A stretch of DNA of 49,019 bases from an uncultured Hyphomicrobiales bacterium. Its GTDB lineage: Bacteria > Pseudomonadota > Alphaproteobacteria > Rhizobiales > Beijerinckiaceae. Within the stretch, counting starts at the first letter, position 1. Each line of letters starts with the position of its first letter. Of the stretch, positions 29,065 through 38,934 are shown piece by piece. The translations under genes and the position numbers were made by a program. The stretch lies in contig CAIUDK010000159.1 of assembly GCA_903897875.1 (NCBI GenBank), forward strand, positions 1 to 49,019, written 5' to 3'. The notes under the pieces are model-generated. The model searched no databases. It was not told where the DNA came from and was given only the letters and a program-made list of their open reading frames with translations.

Positions 29065-29735
29065 GATCGAAACAACCTCGAATATTGCGTCTCGTGACGC
29101 ATGGATAAAAGATCGGCGCGCAAACTCGAGCCGCCAAGATCGGCAAGTGATGATGTCTCTGCTTGCTCCGCAATGGCGCGCACATCAGCGACACAGGCTG
29201 CTATAATTTTCTGGCCATCCGTTTGGCCAATAGGACCAAGACGCACGGCGGCTGAGACGAGATTGGCCACAAAGGCGAGCAGGGCGGCTTCAAGTGTGGC
29301 GCGTAACGGGCATTGATGCACGCTGGCAGCGGTGGCCAGCGCCACCACATAGGCCACATCCCCATCAGCGCGCTTGAGTTCATCCAACATGGGGCAGGGC
29401 CACGCGCTAGCAATCGCCAAGACAAATGCATTGCCTTGTGAACGCGTCTCCAAATAACGCTCAGCCGATGGCGCCAAAGCCAGAGCCAATTCGTTGACCG
29501 CGCGTAAGCGATCAAAATCTTTCACGCGAGCGGCACTCCACGCCTCAACCAGCAACACGCAATCATTGCGCCCTGAGCCATGATGCAACAGATCATGAAT
29601 CCACATTTGCAGACTTGCCGCATCAGCAATGTCACCTGTCTCCACCGCTTGCTCAAGCCCATGGCTATACGCAAACGCGCCCACAGGAAAAGAGGGCGAC
29701 AACCAGATGAATAACGGCAGGCTCAGATCATTCAT
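29061..29735 (-). CDS. ureF: Urease accessory protein UreF
   Basis: The 224-residue, all-helical product is UreF, which bridges UreD and UreG in the nickel-insertion complex. The N-terminal [31 protein letters not shown] is diagnostic, as is [19 protein letters not shown] near residue 175. It starts six bases after ureE and overlaps ureG. A small gap and coupling make ureEFG one transcript. Confidence 0.95.
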   Translation of the reverse strand: MNDLSLPLFIWLSPSFPVGAFAYSHGLEQAVETGDIADAASLQMWIHDLLHHGSGRNDCVLLVEAWSAARVKDFDRLRAVNELALALAPSAERYLETRSQGNAFVLAIASAWPCPMLDELKRADGDVAYVVALATAASVHQCPLRATLEAALLAFVANLVSAAVRLGPIGQTDGQKIIAACVADVRAIAEQAETSSLADLGGSSLRADLLSMRHETQYSRLFRS

Positions 29736-29741
29736 CTACAC

Positions 29742-30272
29742 TCAACCGTGTTTATGACCCGCATGATGATCATGCGTGCAAGCGTCCGTGTGCTTATGCT
29801 CATGTGCGTGAGGTGCTGGCGCACGGGGGGCTGGTGTATGGGGAGCTGCATAAGCTCCACCCTCTGGCTCGAAGGGCGCTTCGATCAAGACAATTTTTCC
29901 ACCCAGGCCGCGCGCCATATCTTCAATGATTGGATCGCGCCTGATGCGAATGCGCGTTTCATAAATTTCAGCTGGCAGATGGCGATTGCCCAGATGCCAC
30001 GCCATGCGCGCAACTTGCAGCGCATTGCCACAGCGTATTTCCGATAATTCTTCAGGAGCCGCCACAATTTCCACAAGCCGCCCATCATCAAGCACCAGAG
30101 CATCGCCGTTGCGTAAAGCAGTCGCACTTTCAAGATCGAGCAGGAATGATATGCCCCGCACACCATTGAGTGTTATGCGGCGACGATGACGATCTGTATG
30201 ATCAAGCACAACAACATCATCTATTGTGTGGCCAGCGGCCCCGCCGGGAATTACTCGCAATGCGCGCAACAT
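29742..30272 (-). CDS. ureE: Urease accessory nickel metallochaperone UreE
   Basis: The 176-residue product is UreE, the dimeric nickel-binding chaperone of urease assembly. The N-terminal peptide-binding domain contains [24 protein letters not shown], and the metal-binding domain contains [12 protein letters not shown]. The tail (about residues 140-176) is very His-rich ([22 protein letters not shown]), suited to storing several Ni2+. It heads ureEFG and is read divergently from the AraC-type regulator, so the 112-base gap between them probably holds both promoters. Confidence 0.95.
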   Translation of the reverse strand: MLRALRVIPGGAAGHTIDDVVVLDHTDRHRRRITLNGVRGISFLLDLESATALRNGDALVLDDGRLVEIVAAPEELSEIRCGNALQVARMAWHLGNRHLPAEIYETRIRIRRDPIIEDMARGLGGKIVLIEAPFEPEGGAYAAPHTPAPRAPAPHAHEHKHTDACTHDHHAGHKHG

Positions 30273-30281
30273 TTGACTTTA

Positions 30282-30327
30282 CCTTATGTAAGGGTGGTTG
30301 ACACTTTCTATAGCAGCGCTTTAGCTA
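30282..30327 (+). promoter_or_regulatory. Shared control region of ureE and the AraC-type gene
   Basis: CCTTA-TG-TAAGG (30282-30293) is an inverted repeat. It is followed by TTGACA (30298-30303) and, 18 bases later, TAGCTA, a plausible promoter for the AraC-type gene. The palindrome is a candidate operator for either direction. These are by-eye assignments. Confidence 0.35.
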
Positions 30328-30384
30328 ATAAAAATCATATATGTACTGCGTTTTACTCAGTTTAATTCCGGTAAAGTTGATCTC

Positions 30385-31359
30385 ATGTCGCAAGTCTTTC
30401 AGTCGTCCCAAAACTGCGCTTTGCCGCTCGAACGATTTGGTGCGTTACATACGACCAATCTGGACGAGGCGCAGACATTTTTCAAAGCGACCTATGAAGA
30501 TCTTAACCATATTTCCTGCATCCAAGATCCATTTTCTGTGTCTGCCAGCGGCGTGCGTGCGAATTCGGTTCGCTTGCTAGCGGCGCAAGGCCAGAACTTT
30601 TCAGTGACGCGCGGCTCGGCACAGACCTCAACATTTTTCTTCCCCTTCAACGGAAATTTTGCTGCCCAAACCGGTGGCAAAGAGATTTCTATGACCTCTG
30701 GCACAAAGGGCATTTTGTCGGGTGGAGCCAACTTGAATGGACTTGCCATCAATGATGGCACAATCTTGGGGCTCACCATGTCCAATGGGCTGATTGAAGG
30801 CGCGCTCGATCATTTTGGTTGCGAAGCGCCCATTCGGCGCTTGCTGGACGAAGCGTCTTACATTCCCGATTTTCCTGGCATTGAAGATTTGCGCACCGAT
30901 GTTGAGTTTTTTGCGCGCGAATATGATCTGGCCGATTGGGCCTTGCTGAGCCGGGAAGTCTATGACGAGACGTGCGAGCATGTGCTGGCCAATAGCGTAG
31001 CACGCATGTTGGTGTTGGCGGCCCAACGCGGCGATGTTCGGGTGTCTGACTCGGTGCGCCAACATCGCGCCGCAGTCGATTACATCCACGAGCACTTCGC
31101 TGTTGTTCGCACTCTGAGCCAGATTGGCAGTGCGGTGAATATGTCGGTGCCTGCCCTTGATGCCTCGTTCAAGCGACACGAAGGCTGCACGCCGGGACGC
31201 TATTTGGCGCAATTGCGTTTGACCTTTGCGCAAAAATTGTTCGAACTGCATGGCCCCGCTGCCTCGCAGGATTTGGTGGCGGCACAATGCGGTTTCTTGA
31301 ACGCACGTCAAATGCACAAAGCGCACAAAGAAGTCTACCACACTGAGCTGGTTCACTGA
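30385..31359 (+). CDS. AraC-family transcriptional regulator embedded in the urease cluster
   Basis: The 324-residue product has a C-terminal AraC/XylS DNA-binding domain (about residues 215-320) with two helix-turn-helix units: VRTLSQIGSAVNMSVPALDASFKRHEGCTPGRYLAQLRL, then DLVAAQCGFLNARQMHKAHKEVY. The N-terminal part (about 10-200) resembles the AraC-binding-like domain of the OphC/FeaR-type regulators (FSVTRGSAQTSTFFFPFNG). The gene is on the strand opposite to all urease genes: convergent with ureC (three bases apart) and divergent from ureE. By position it may control ureEFG or all the urease genes, as AraC-type UreR does in enterobacteria, but it is not an obvious UreR homologue. The effector is unknown. 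Confidence 0.85.
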   Translation: MSQVFQSSQNCALPLERFGALHTTNLDEAQTFFKATYEDLNHISCIQDPFSVSASGVRANSVRLLAAQGQNFSVTRGSAQTSTFFFPFNGNFAAQTGGKEISMTSGTKGILSGGANLNGLAINDGTILGLTMSNGLIEGALDHFGCEAPIRRLLDEASYIPDFPGIEDLRTDVEFFAREYDLADWALLSREVYDETCEHVLANSVARMLVLAAQRGDVRVSDSVRQHRAAVDYIHEHFAVVRTLSQIGSAVNMSVPALDASFKRHEGCTPGRYLAQLRLTFAQKLFELHGPAASQDLVAAQCGFLNARQMHKAHKEVYHTELVH

Positions 31360-31362
31360 CGG

Positions 31363-33075
31363 TTAGAACATGAAATAGCGCTGCGCCATGGGCAGCACAT
31401 CGGCGGGCTCACAGGTCAGCAACACGCCATCAGCCGTCACCGCATAGGTTTCTGGATCAACCTTCAATTTGGGTGTCGCATTGTTGCGCACCATATTGGC
31501 CTTGGAAATCTGGCCGCGCGTATTCTCAACGGCCACAAGGGTTTTTTGTACGCCTAGCGCCTGACCAATGCCCTTATCAAGAGCGAGCTGCGATACAAAG
31601 GTCAAAGAAGTTTGTGTGCGCGCACGGCCATAGGCCCCAAACATCGTGCGATAATGCACGGGCTGCGGTGTGGGAATAGACGCATTGGGATCGCCCATGG
31701 GAGCAGCTGCAATCATGCCGCCCTTGAGGATGAGATCAGGTTTGACTCCAAAAAACGCTGGCGTCCACAAGACGAGATCGGCAAGCTTGCCTGCCTCCAC
31801 CGACCCAATGTGACGCGACACGCCATGCGCAATGGCGGGATTGATTGTGTATTTGGCGATATAGCGTTTGACGCGCTCATTATCAGAGCCTGTCTTTTCA
31901 CCCTCTAGCGGTCCGCGCTGACGGCGCATTTTATCGGCTGTCTGCCATGTGCGAATGATAACTTCGCCTACGCGGCCCATCGCTTGGCTGTCGGAAGACA
32001 TCATGGAGAGCGCACCAAGATCGTGCAAAATATCCTCTGCCGCAATGGTTTCTTTGCGAATGCGACTCTCCGCAAACGCAAGGTCTTCAGGAATGGATTG
32101 ATCGAGATGATGACAGACCATCAACATATCGAGATGTTCATCCAATGTGTTGCGCGTGAAGGGGCGCGTTGGATTTGTGGAAGAGGGCAAGACATTGGGT
32201 AGGCTCGCCACGCTGATAATATCAGGTGCATGACCACCACCTGCGCCCTCGGTGTGGAAGGCGTGAATGGTGCGGCCCTTAAACGCCTTGATCGTATCTT
32301 CGACAAAGCCAGATTCGTTGAGCGTGTCAGTGTGGATCATCACCTGCACATCGTGATCGTCGGCAACACTCAAGCAATTATCAATCGCGGCCGGTGTGGT
32401 GCCCCAATCTTCATGGAGCTTGAGTGCGCAAGCACCTGCCGCAATCTGTTCAACTAAACCGCCCGGTGTGGCCGCATTGCCCTTGCCAGCAAAACCAAGA
32501 TTCATGGGGAAGGAATCAGCCGCCTCAATCATGCGCGCAATGTGCCATGGGCCGGGCGTGCATGTGGTGGCAAACGTGCCCGTCGCTGGTCCTGTGCCGC
32601 CCCCCAACATGGACGTGACGCCTGACATCAGAGCTTCTTCAACCTGCTGCGGGCAGATGAAATGAATATGCGTATCAAAACCACCTGCGGTCAGGATTTT
32701 ACCCTCTCCCGCAATGATTTCGGTGCCCGGTCCAATAACGATATCAACATTGGGTTGAATTTCTGGATTGCCCGCTTTGCCAAGTGCAGCAATGCGGCCA
32801 TCGCGCAAACCCACATCGCATTTGATAATGCCCCAATGGTCAATCACGACAGCATTGGTGATGACCGTATCCATCGCGCCTTGCGCGCGCGTCATTTGCG
32901 ATTGGCCCATGCCATCACGAATGACTTTGCCCCCGCCAAACTTCACTTCCTCGCCATAGGTCGTGAAATCTTTTTCAATCTCGATAAAGAGCGATGTATC
33001 AGCAAGGCGAACTTTATCGCCTGTTGTGGGGCCAAACATATCGGCATAAGCGGCGCGTGTGATTTTAGTGGCCAT
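31363..33075 (-). CDS. ureC: Urease alpha subunit
   Basis: The 570-residue product is the catalytic subunit, hydrolysing urea to ammonia and carbamate at a dinickel site. All expected ligands are visible: HIH in [14 protein letters not shown], the carbamylated lysine in [15 protein letters not shown], His in [11 protein letters not shown] and [16 protein letters not shown], the flap cysteine and histidine in MLMVCHHLD, and Asp in [13 protein letters not shown]. Length and sequence are fully canonical, so it should be active once nickel is inserted. It follows the fused ureAB gene by 41 bases on the same strand. A divergently placed regulator gene separates it from ureEFG. Confidence 0.98.
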   Translation of the reverse strand: MATKITRAAYADMFGPTTGDKVRLADTSLFIEIEKDFTTYGEEVKFGGGKVIRDGMGQSQMTRAQGAMDTVITNAVVIDHWGIIKCDVGLRDGRIAALGKAGNPEIQPNVDIVIGPGTEIIAGEGKILTAGGFDTHIHFICPQQVEEALMSGVTSMLGGGTGPATGTFATTCTPGPWHIARMIEAADSFPMNLGFAGKGNAATPGGLVEQIAAGACALKLHEDWGTTPAAIDNCLSVADDHDVQVMIHTDTLNESGFVEDTIKAFKGRTIHAFHTEGAGGGHAPDIISVASLPNVLPSSTNPTRPFTRNTLDEHLDMLMVCHHLDQSIPEDLAFAESRIRKETIAAEDILHDLGALSMMSSDSQAMGRVGEVIIRTWQTADKMRRQRGPLEGEKTGSDNERVKRYIAKYTINPAIAHGVSRHIGSVEAGKLADLVLWTPAFFGVKPDLILKGGMIAAAPMGDPNASIPTPQPVHYRTMFGAYGRARTQTSLTFVSQLALDKGIGQALGVQKTLVAVENTRGQISKANMVRNNATPKLKVDPETYAVTADGVLLTCEPADVLPMAQRYFMF

Positions 33076-33116
33076 GACACTGCTTCCTGAAATCGGTCGT
33101 CAAATGAGTGGATGTG

Positions 33117-33737
33117 TTAGAGCTTGCCCATGATCTCTTGGCGAAACCCATAGACTTCACGCTGGCCCGTCAGCGGCACAAGTCGGACATCGCGCGTCTG
33201 GCCTGGCTCAAAACGCACGGCCGTGCCAGCAGGAATATCAAGGCGCATCCCACGTGTTTTGGCGCGCTCAAATTTCAAACCCGGATTGGTTTCAAAGAAA
33301 TGATAATGCGAACCCACTTGAATGGGACGATCACCTGAATTGGCGACTGTAAGAGTCAGCGTTTCGCGCCCTTCGTTCATGTGCACATCGCCCTCCCCCG
33401 CCAACACTTCGCCCGGCACCAAAGTGGAATTGGCGCCGCGAATGGGATTGTGAACGGTGACGAGTTTTGTGCCATCAGGGAATGTCGCTTCCACCTGCAC
33501 ATCGTGGATCATATCAGCGATGCCATCCATCACCTGATCGGCGGTGACGACATGCGCGCCCGCTTCCATGAGCTCGGCCACGGTGCGTCCATCACGCGCG
33601 CCCTCAACCACAAAATCCGTGATGAGCGCAATCGCTTCAGGGTGATTGAGCTTGACGCCGCGCTCCAAGCGCTTGCGCGCCACAATGGCCGCCATGGCGA
33701 TGAGTAATTTGTCCTTTTCACGCGGTGTGAGATTCAT
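33117..33737 (-). CDS. ureAB: Fused urease gamma-beta subunit
   Basis: The 206-residue product joins two normally separate subunits. Residues 1-100 are urease gamma ([54 protein letters not shown]). Residues 101-206 are urease beta ([51 protein letters not shown]). The junction [15 protein letters not shown] is in frame without a stop. A gamma-beta fusion is known in Helicobacter and some other bacteria; separate ureA and ureB are the usual state in rhizobia. The gene lies between ureD and ureC. Confidence 0.96.
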   Translation of the reverse strand: MNLTPREKDKLLIAMAAIVARKRLERGVKLNHPEAIALITDFVVEGARDGRTVAELMEAGAHVVTADQVMDGIADMIHDVQVEATFPDGTKLVTVHNPIRGANSTLVPGEVLAGEGDVHMNEGRETLTLTVANSGDRPIQVGSHYHFFETNPGLKFERAKTRGMRLDIPAGTAVRFEPGQTRDVRLVPLTGQREVYGFRQEIMGKL

Positions 33738-33749
33738 GACAAACTCCGT

Positions 33750-34616
33750 TTATTGCCAGACGCGCGGCATATCTTGCCCGCGCAGATGAATGAGAGAAGC
33801 CACAATAGCCAGACGCAAGCGCTCTGGCGAGATGGCAAGCATACGCAACACCAACATACCGTTCCACGCGCTCACGCCCCACTCAAACGTATCGTGGGTG
33901 TGCGTATCAAGGAGCGCACGCAGCGTATCAACTTGGGCCGCGGCATTGGGCGATATTTGTAAAATCAGCGCGCTGGCGCGAGCCCCCTTGCCGATGGCGG
34001 ACCGCTTGAGATGATTCACAATTTTACTTTGCATGCCGCCCTCAAGATGGAGCGTATCGGCGAAGATGAGTTTATCCGCACGCTTGATGCGCCAGTTGTC
34101 GCGCATGACACCGCGCGTAATCTCTTCACCCATGGCATGACGACCAAAGATCGTGCTCTCGACAAGGGTAAGCTCGGCGTTCTGCGCCATAGCAATATCA
34201 ACATTGCGCACCAGATTGGCGCCGTTGAACAGAATCATTTCTTGCGGCAGCCATGAGAGGCGGGCCTTGCTGGCCAAAGTCAGGTTCAGCGAGATCTCTG
34301 AGGCTTCGCAATCCGCGCGATAGATTTTCTCAGCCGCCTGACTGGTCAGCGTCACATCGGCCTGAGGGCCCAAATCAAATGACAGCCGCGTTTGATCGCC
34401 GCCCAAAATGCCGCCACCTGTGTTGACGGTGACAACCTCAAGACCATTGGGTGTTTTGGGATGGCGCAAACGCCAGCCGCCGCCCTCATAAGCACGCATG
34501 AGATGGGTGCGGCCATCAATGCAAGCAAAATGAGCGCGGATTTCGCCGCGCGCACGCGCAGAGGCTGGCAAAAGGTCGACTGGCTTTTCCATGATCCCTA
34601 ACGGCATTGCAGACAC
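33750..34616 (-). CDS. ureD: Urease accessory protein UreD
   Basis: The 288-residue product is UreD, which binds the urease apoprotein and, with UreF and UreG, passes nickel to the active site. Typical segments are LEVVTVNTGGGILGGDQTRLSFDLG, VTLTSQAAEKIYR, LSWLPQEMILFNGA and FGRHAMGEEIT. GTG 34616 abuts the urtE stop; ATG 34607 and ATG 34592 are alternatives and would give a slightly shorter N-terminus. It joins the transport genes (urt) to the urease genes in one apparent transcript. Confidence 0.94.
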   Translation of the reverse strand: MSAMPLGIMEKPVDLLPASARARGEIRAHFACIDGRTHLMRAYEGGGWRLRHPKTPNGLEVVTVNTGGGILGGDQTRLSFDLGPQADVTLTSQAAEKIYRADCEASEISLNLTLASKARLSWLPQEMILFNGANLVRNVDIAMAQNAELTLVESTIFGRHAMGEEITRGVMRDNWRIKRADKLIFADTLHLEGGMQSKIVNHLKRSAIGKGARASALILQISPNAAAQVDTLRALLDTHTHDTFEWGVSAWNGMLVLRMLAISPERLRLAIVASLIHLRGQDMPRVWQ

Positions 34617-35312
34617 TCACACCGACATATATCGGCGCACATCCTGCTCCACCATAGAGGCTTTTTCGCCAGAAAGGACAATCGTACCACGATCCATCAC
34701 GACAAAATCATCGGCTAAGTCACGGGCAAATTCAAAATATTGCTCAACCAGAACAATCGCAATATCGCCCTTGGAGCGCAGATACAGAATCGCGCGGCCA
34801 ATGTCTTTGATGACGGACGGCTGGATGCCTTCGGTTGGCTCGTCCAACACGAGCAATTTGGGGCGCGTGACAAGCGCACGGCCAATCGCCAATTGCTGCT
34901 GCTGACCGCCGGACAAATCGCCACCGCGTCGCCAAAGCATGTCTTTCAACACCGGGAACAAATCAAACACTTCGTCGGGCACATTGTGCTCAGAGCGTGG
35001 CAGTGGCGCAAAGCCGGTTTCTAAATTTTCACGCACGGTGAGAAGTGGAAAAATCTCGCGGCCCTGCGGCACATAAGCAATGCCACGCCGCGCGCGTTCA
35101 TGAGGCGGCAATGCGGCAATGTTCTCACCATTCATGAGAATTTCACCTGCCGATATGGATTGAATGCCCGTGATGGCGCGCAACAAAGAGGATTTACCAA
35201 CGCCATTGCGACCCAGCACGCAAGTGATGCGTCCCGGATTGGCTTGCACGGAGACGGAGCGCAGAGCTTGCGCTGCGCCATAATAGAGATCGATATTGTT
35301 CACAGCGAGCAT
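34617..35312 (-). CDS. urtE: Urea ABC transporter ATP-binding protein UrtE
   Basis: The 231-residue product is a LivF-type ATPase, one of the two ATP-binding subunits of the urea importer. Walker A is VLGRNGVGKSSLLRAI, the signature is LSGGQQQQLAIGRAL, and Walker B is KLLVLDEPTEGIQPS, which is characteristic of UrtE. Its ATG overlaps the end of urtD (TAAATG), and ureD begins at its stop. Confidence 0.95.
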   Translation of the reverse strand: MLAVNNIDLYYGAAQALRSVSVQANPGRITCVLGRNGVGKSSLLRAITGIQSISAGEILMNGENIAALPPHERARRGIAYVPQGREIFPLLTVRENLETGFAPLPRSEHNVPDEVFDLFPVLKDMLWRRGGDLSGGQQQQLAIGRALVTRPKLLVLDEPTEGIQPSVIKDIGRAILYLRSKGDIAIVLVEQYFEFARDLADDFVVMDRGTIVLSGEKASMVEQDVRRYMSV

Positions 35313-36080
35313 TTAGCGCCCCAAATACACTTCGATCACACGGGGGTCCGCGCTGACCACATCAAGCGGGCCTTCGGCCAGCACTGAACCTTCATGCAAA
35401 ACAGTCACTTTGACGCCAAGATCGCGTACAAAGGTCATGTCATGTTCAACTACGACAACGGAATGATCTTTAGCAATCTCGCGCAGCAATTCGGCTGTTT
35501 GCGCCGTCTCGGCATCGGTCATGCCAGCCACCGGCTCATCGACCAAAAGCAGCTGCGGATCTTGCGCGAGCAACATGCCAATCTCAAGCCATTGCTTTTG
35601 ACCATGTGAGAGCGCGCCCGCTTGTCGATCACCATGCGCGTGCAAACGAATGATATGCAGCACTTCTTCGATGCGTTGAGATTGCGCTGCTGTTGTGCGT
35701 CCAAACAAAGTAGCCAGCGATTGGCGCGGCGCTTTAAGCGAGAGCAAAATATTATCGGTGACGGTGTGATGTTCGAATACCGTCGGCTTTTGGAATTTAC
35801 GACCAATGCCCAATTCGGCAATCTCGGCCTCATCCAATTTTGTCAGATCATGCTCACCAGCAAAAAACACATCGCCTTCATCAGGCCGTGTCTTGCCCGT
35901 GATAATATCCATCATCGTGGTTTTGCCAGCCCCGTTGGGGCCGATGATGGCGCGCATTTCATTGGGCATGAGCGTGAGCGAAAGACCGCGCAAGGCCTTG
36001 TAGCCATCGAAGCTGACGCTGACGCCATCAAGATAAAGCAAGGACGCGGTGAGTGAGGGATTGTCGCTGGCGAATGCCAT
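35313..36080 (-). CDS. urtD: Urea ABC transporter ATP-binding protein UrtD
   Basis: The 255-residue product is a LivG-type ATPase that pairs with UrtE. Walker A is IIGPNGAGKTTMMDIITG, the signature region is LSHGQKQWLEIGMLL, and Walker B is LLLVDEPVAGMTDAET; LSHGQKQWLEI is the UrtD version of the ABC signature. It lies three bases after urtC and adjoins urtE. Confidence 0.95.
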   Translation of the reverse strand: MAFASDNPSLTASLLYLDGVSVSFDGYKALRGLSLTLMPNEMRAIIGPNGAGKTTMMDIITGKTRPDEGDVFFAGEHDLTKLDEAEIAELGIGRKFQKPTVFEHHTVTDNILLSLKAPRQSLATLFGRTTAAQSQRIEEVLHIIRLHAHGDRQAGALSHGQKQWLEIGMLLAQDPQLLLVDEPVAGMTDAETAQTAELLREIAKDHSVVVVEHDMTFVRDLGVKVTVLHEGSVLAEGPLDVVSADPRVIEVYLGR

Positions 36081-36083
36081 AAT

Positions 36084-37208
36084 TTACTCCGCCGCCATTG
36101 GTTTGCGCTTAGATATGCGACGGCGTTCCATCACATCATCAATCACACCCAGCACGCCCTTGGGCAGGAATAGAGTGACGAGCACAAACAACATGCCCAG
36201 AGCAAACAACCACAATTCAGGCAAAGCACCGGTGAAATAGGTCTTGCCAAAATTCACGATCAACGCGCCAAGCGCTGCACCAATCAAAGTGCCACGACCA
36301 CCCACTGCCACCCAGATCACAGCCTCAATCGAATTGGCGGGCGAGAAGTCGGAGGGATTGATAATGCCCACTTGCGGCACATAGAGCGCACCAGCAATGC
36401 CAGCCATGATGGCAGACAAAACAAACACAACAAGCTTATAGGTCTCGACGCGATAGCCCAAAAAGCGTGCGCGCGATTCGGCATCACGAATGGCAATGAC
36501 CACTTTGCCAAATTTCGACATGGTGACAGCTCGCGCCACCATATAGCCCGCAGCAAGCGCAAGTGCCGACAACATCAGCAGCACAACACGCGTACCATCC
36601 GCCTGCACGTTAAAGCCCAAAATATCTTTGAAATCGGTCAGGCCATTATTGCCGCCAAAGCCCATATCATTGCGAAAGAAAGCGAGGAGCAAAGCATAGG
36701 TGAGGGCTTGCGTGATGATGGAAAGGTAGACGCCTGTGACGCGCGAGCGAAACGCAAACCAGCCAAAGACAAAAGCCAACAGGCCCGGCACCAAAATGAC
36801 CATCAGAAGAGCATAGGGGAAGGATTGAAAACCCCACCATGTCATGGGCAGAACTTTGTAATTCAAGAACACCATGAAGTCAGGCAAGATTGGATCGGCA
36901 TAGACGCCGCGCGTGCCGATCTGGCGCATAAGATACATGCCCATCGCATAACCGCCCAACGCAAAGAAAGCGCCGTGGCCCAGCGACAAAATACCGCAAT
37001 AGCCCCAGACCAAATCAAGTGCCAAAGCCAGCAGCGCGTAGCACAAATATTTGCCCAGCAACGCCACCACATAGGTTGGCATATGGAGCATGGAGCCGGC
37101 TGGGATCAACAATGTGCATATAGGCACAATGATGATGACGGCAGCCAAACAGCCCAGAAAAATACGCCCACGCAGATCGAGAAGGTTGAGAAGGGATTGC
37201 ATCATCAT
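36084..37208 (-). CDS. urtC: Urea ABC transporter permease UrtC
   Basis: The 374-residue product is a LivM-type permease with about ten membrane helices. Diagnostic parts are DLVWGYCGILSLGHGAFFALGGYAMGMYLMRQIG and FFRNDMGFGGNNGLTDFKDILGF; GVETYKL-like segments and IEAVIWVAVGGRGTLIGAALGA follow. It forms the membrane channel with UrtB. Its start overlaps the urtB stop by four bases. Confidence 0.95.
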   Translation of the reverse strand: MMMQSLLNLLDLRGRIFLGCLAAVIIIVPICTLLIPAGSMLHMPTYVVALLGKYLCYALLALALDLVWGYCGILSLGHGAFFALGGYAMGMYLMRQIGTRGVYADPILPDFMVFLNYKVLPMTWWGFQSFPYALLMVILVPGLLAFVFGWFAFRSRVTGVYLSIITQALTYALLLAFFRNDMGFGGNNGLTDFKDILGFNVQADGTRVVLLMLSALALAAGYMVARAVTMSKFGKVVIAIRDAESRARFLGYRVETYKLVVFVLSAIMAGIAGALYVPQVGIINPSDFSPANSIEAVIWVAVGGRGTLIGAALGALIVNFGKTYFTGALPELWLFALGMLFVLVTLFLPKGVLGVIDDVMERRRISKRKPMAAE

Positions 37209-38827
37209 ACCTCCACCGCACGGCCTTTTTGCGCGAACAGACCGCGCGGCCGCTTTTGAATAAAGACGATGATGAAAACCAGCAGAAGGATTTTGCCCAG
37301 AACCGCGCCGACCATCGGCTCAAGAAATTTATTGGCAATGCCAAGCGTGAAGGCGGCCACGAGCGTGCCCCACAAATTGCCCACACCACCAAACACCACA
37401 ACCATAAAACTATCGATGATGTAGCTCTGGCCAAGATTGGGCGACACATTATCAATCTGCGAGAGAGCGACACCGGCGATGCCTGCAATGCCTGAGCCCA
37501 GACCAAAGGCCATGGCGTAGATGCGATTGGTATCAATGCCCATGGCCGACGCCATGCGCCGATTTTGCGTCACAGCGCGCATGCGCAAACCAAAGGACGT
37601 TGTCTTCAGCATCAATTGCAACAGGCCAAACACAAGGATGGTGAAAAACACGATCCACATGCGGCCCGACGTGATCGCAAGCCCGCCCAAATCAAAAGAG
37701 CCCGCCATAAAGCTTGGTGCGCCCACTTCGCGATTGTTAGCGCCAAAGATCGAACGCACAGCCTGTTGCAAAACAAGAGACACACCGAAGGTAGCCAGCA
37801 ATGTTTCTAATGGGCGACCGTAGAGATAGCGAATGACAATACGCTCAATCATCATGCCTACAATAGCGGTGACAAGAAATGCCAAGGGCAAAGCGATGAG
37901 AAGCGAGTAATCAAACAAAGCGGGATTGTGGACCCTGATCCAGTCTTGCACGACAAAGGTCGTGTAAGCTCCTAGCATCACCATTTCGCCATGGGCCATA
38001 TTGATGACGCCCATCACGCCAAAGGTAATTGCAAGACCAATCGCAGCCAACAGCAGGACCGAACCAAGCGACAGGCCGTACCAAATATTTTGCACGCCGC
38101 TCAACAGACTTAAACGCGATTGAATGGCGGTCATACCCGCTTGGGCAGCAGTCTTGATGCGGCCATCAGAACTGGCGGCAATGGCGGATAAATGTCCCAA
38201 GGTGTCTTGATCGGCGCGTTCGCGTAAAACATCAATCGCGGTCAAACGCTGAAGGTCGGTGGCCGTTGTGTCATAAGCAAGAATGGCGGCGCGCGCTTGC
38301 GTGAAAGCCAATTTGACGCGCGAATCTGTCTCACGTGTCAGCGCCAAATCAACAGCAGGCAAAGCGGCAATATCATGTGCTTTGAACACGGCTTCAGCGG
38401 CAGAGCGACGGCGGGCCGGGTCAGCAGCTAACAGGCCCATAGAACCTTGTGCCGATTGCAGTGCGGAGCGCACAGTGTTGTTGAGGCGAACTTTTTTGAG
38501 TGCCGCTGCATTCACGTCGGCAGCTTTAGCGTTTGAGGTTGCGACATAGAGCGCGCCATCAGTGCTTTTGAAATAAACGATTTTTGTGCTGGCGTCGAAG
38601 TACAAACGCCCATCGGCCAAGGCTTCGAGGATTGTGAGACTGTTGGGTGTTGCGCTGGCCGCAAGGCCAACCACAGCTTTTTCGGTGTCTGAAAATTTAT
38701 CGGTCGCGAAATTTGCAAAAATATCGTCGCTCGCATCAGCGCGCGCGGGCGAAAGGCCATGCCCTAAAATCGCAAATATGAAGAAGAATGCCGCCAAAAT
38801 CGGTAGGCTGCGAAATGTCAGGCTCAT
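37205..38827 (-). CDS. urtB: Urea ABC transporter permease UrtB
   Basis: The 540-residue product has a signal sequence and a roughly 230-residue extracytoplasmic, helical N-terminal part (DIFANFATDKFSDTEKAVVGLAAS..., TAIDVLRERADQDTLGHLSAIAAS), as is normal for UrtB, then a LivH-type permease of about eight helices (GLAITFGVMGVINMAHGEMVMLGAYTTFVVQ; VVFGGVGNLWGTLVAAFTLGIANKFLEP). The N-terminal extension is much longer than in amino-acid LivH proteins and identifies the subfamily. A hairpin lies between this gene and urtA. Confidence 0.95.
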   Translation of the reverse strand: MSLTFRSLPILAAFFFIFAILGHGLSPARADASDDIFANFATDKFSDTEKAVVGLAASATPNSLTILEALADGRLYFDASTKIVYFKSTDGALYVATSNAKAADVNAAALKKVRLNNTVRSALQSAQGSMGLLAADPARRRSAAEAVFKAHDIAALPAVDLALTRETDSRVKLAFTQARAAILAYDTTATDLQRLTAIDVLRERADQDTLGHLSAIAASSDGRIKTAAQAGMTAIQSRLSLLSGVQNIWYGLSLGSVLLLAAIGLAITFGVMGVINMAHGEMVMLGAYTTFVVQDWIRVHNPALFDYSLLIALPLAFLVTAIVGMMIERIVIRYLYGRPLETLLATFGVSLVLQQAVRSIFGANNREVGAPSFMAGSFDLGGLAITSGRMWIVFFTILVFGLLQLMLKTTSFGLRMRAVTQNRRMASAMGIDTNRIYAMAFGLGSGIAGIAGVALSQIDNVSPNLGQSYIIDSFMVVVFGGVGNLWGTLVAAFTLGIANKFLEPMVGAVLGKILLLVFIIVFIQKRPRGLFAQKGRAVEV

Positions 38828-38869
38828 TATGTTTCCAACCTCAAACGCCGACGTTGCTTGTCGCCGTAA

Positions 38870-38897
38870 AGATGGAGGCGAAACGCCGCCTCCATCT
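38870..38897 (-). promoter_or_regulatory. Intercistronic hairpin between urtA and urtB
   Basis: AGATGGAGGCG and CGCCTCCATCT form a perfect 11-bp stem with a six-base loop. Only TTT follows on the transcribed strand. In binding-protein-dependent operons such hairpins often stabilise or trim the upstream mRNA, raising binding-protein output; partial termination is the alternative. Confidence 0.6.
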
Positions 38898-38934
38898 ATT
38901 TTGTTATTTCGATCTATACAAGCTTAGCACTCAA

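Noticed and set aside
36372-37259. 295-residue ORF antisense to urtC
   Set aside because: urtC is certain; the antisense product is low-complexity (His/Gln/Lys) and lacks a start context.
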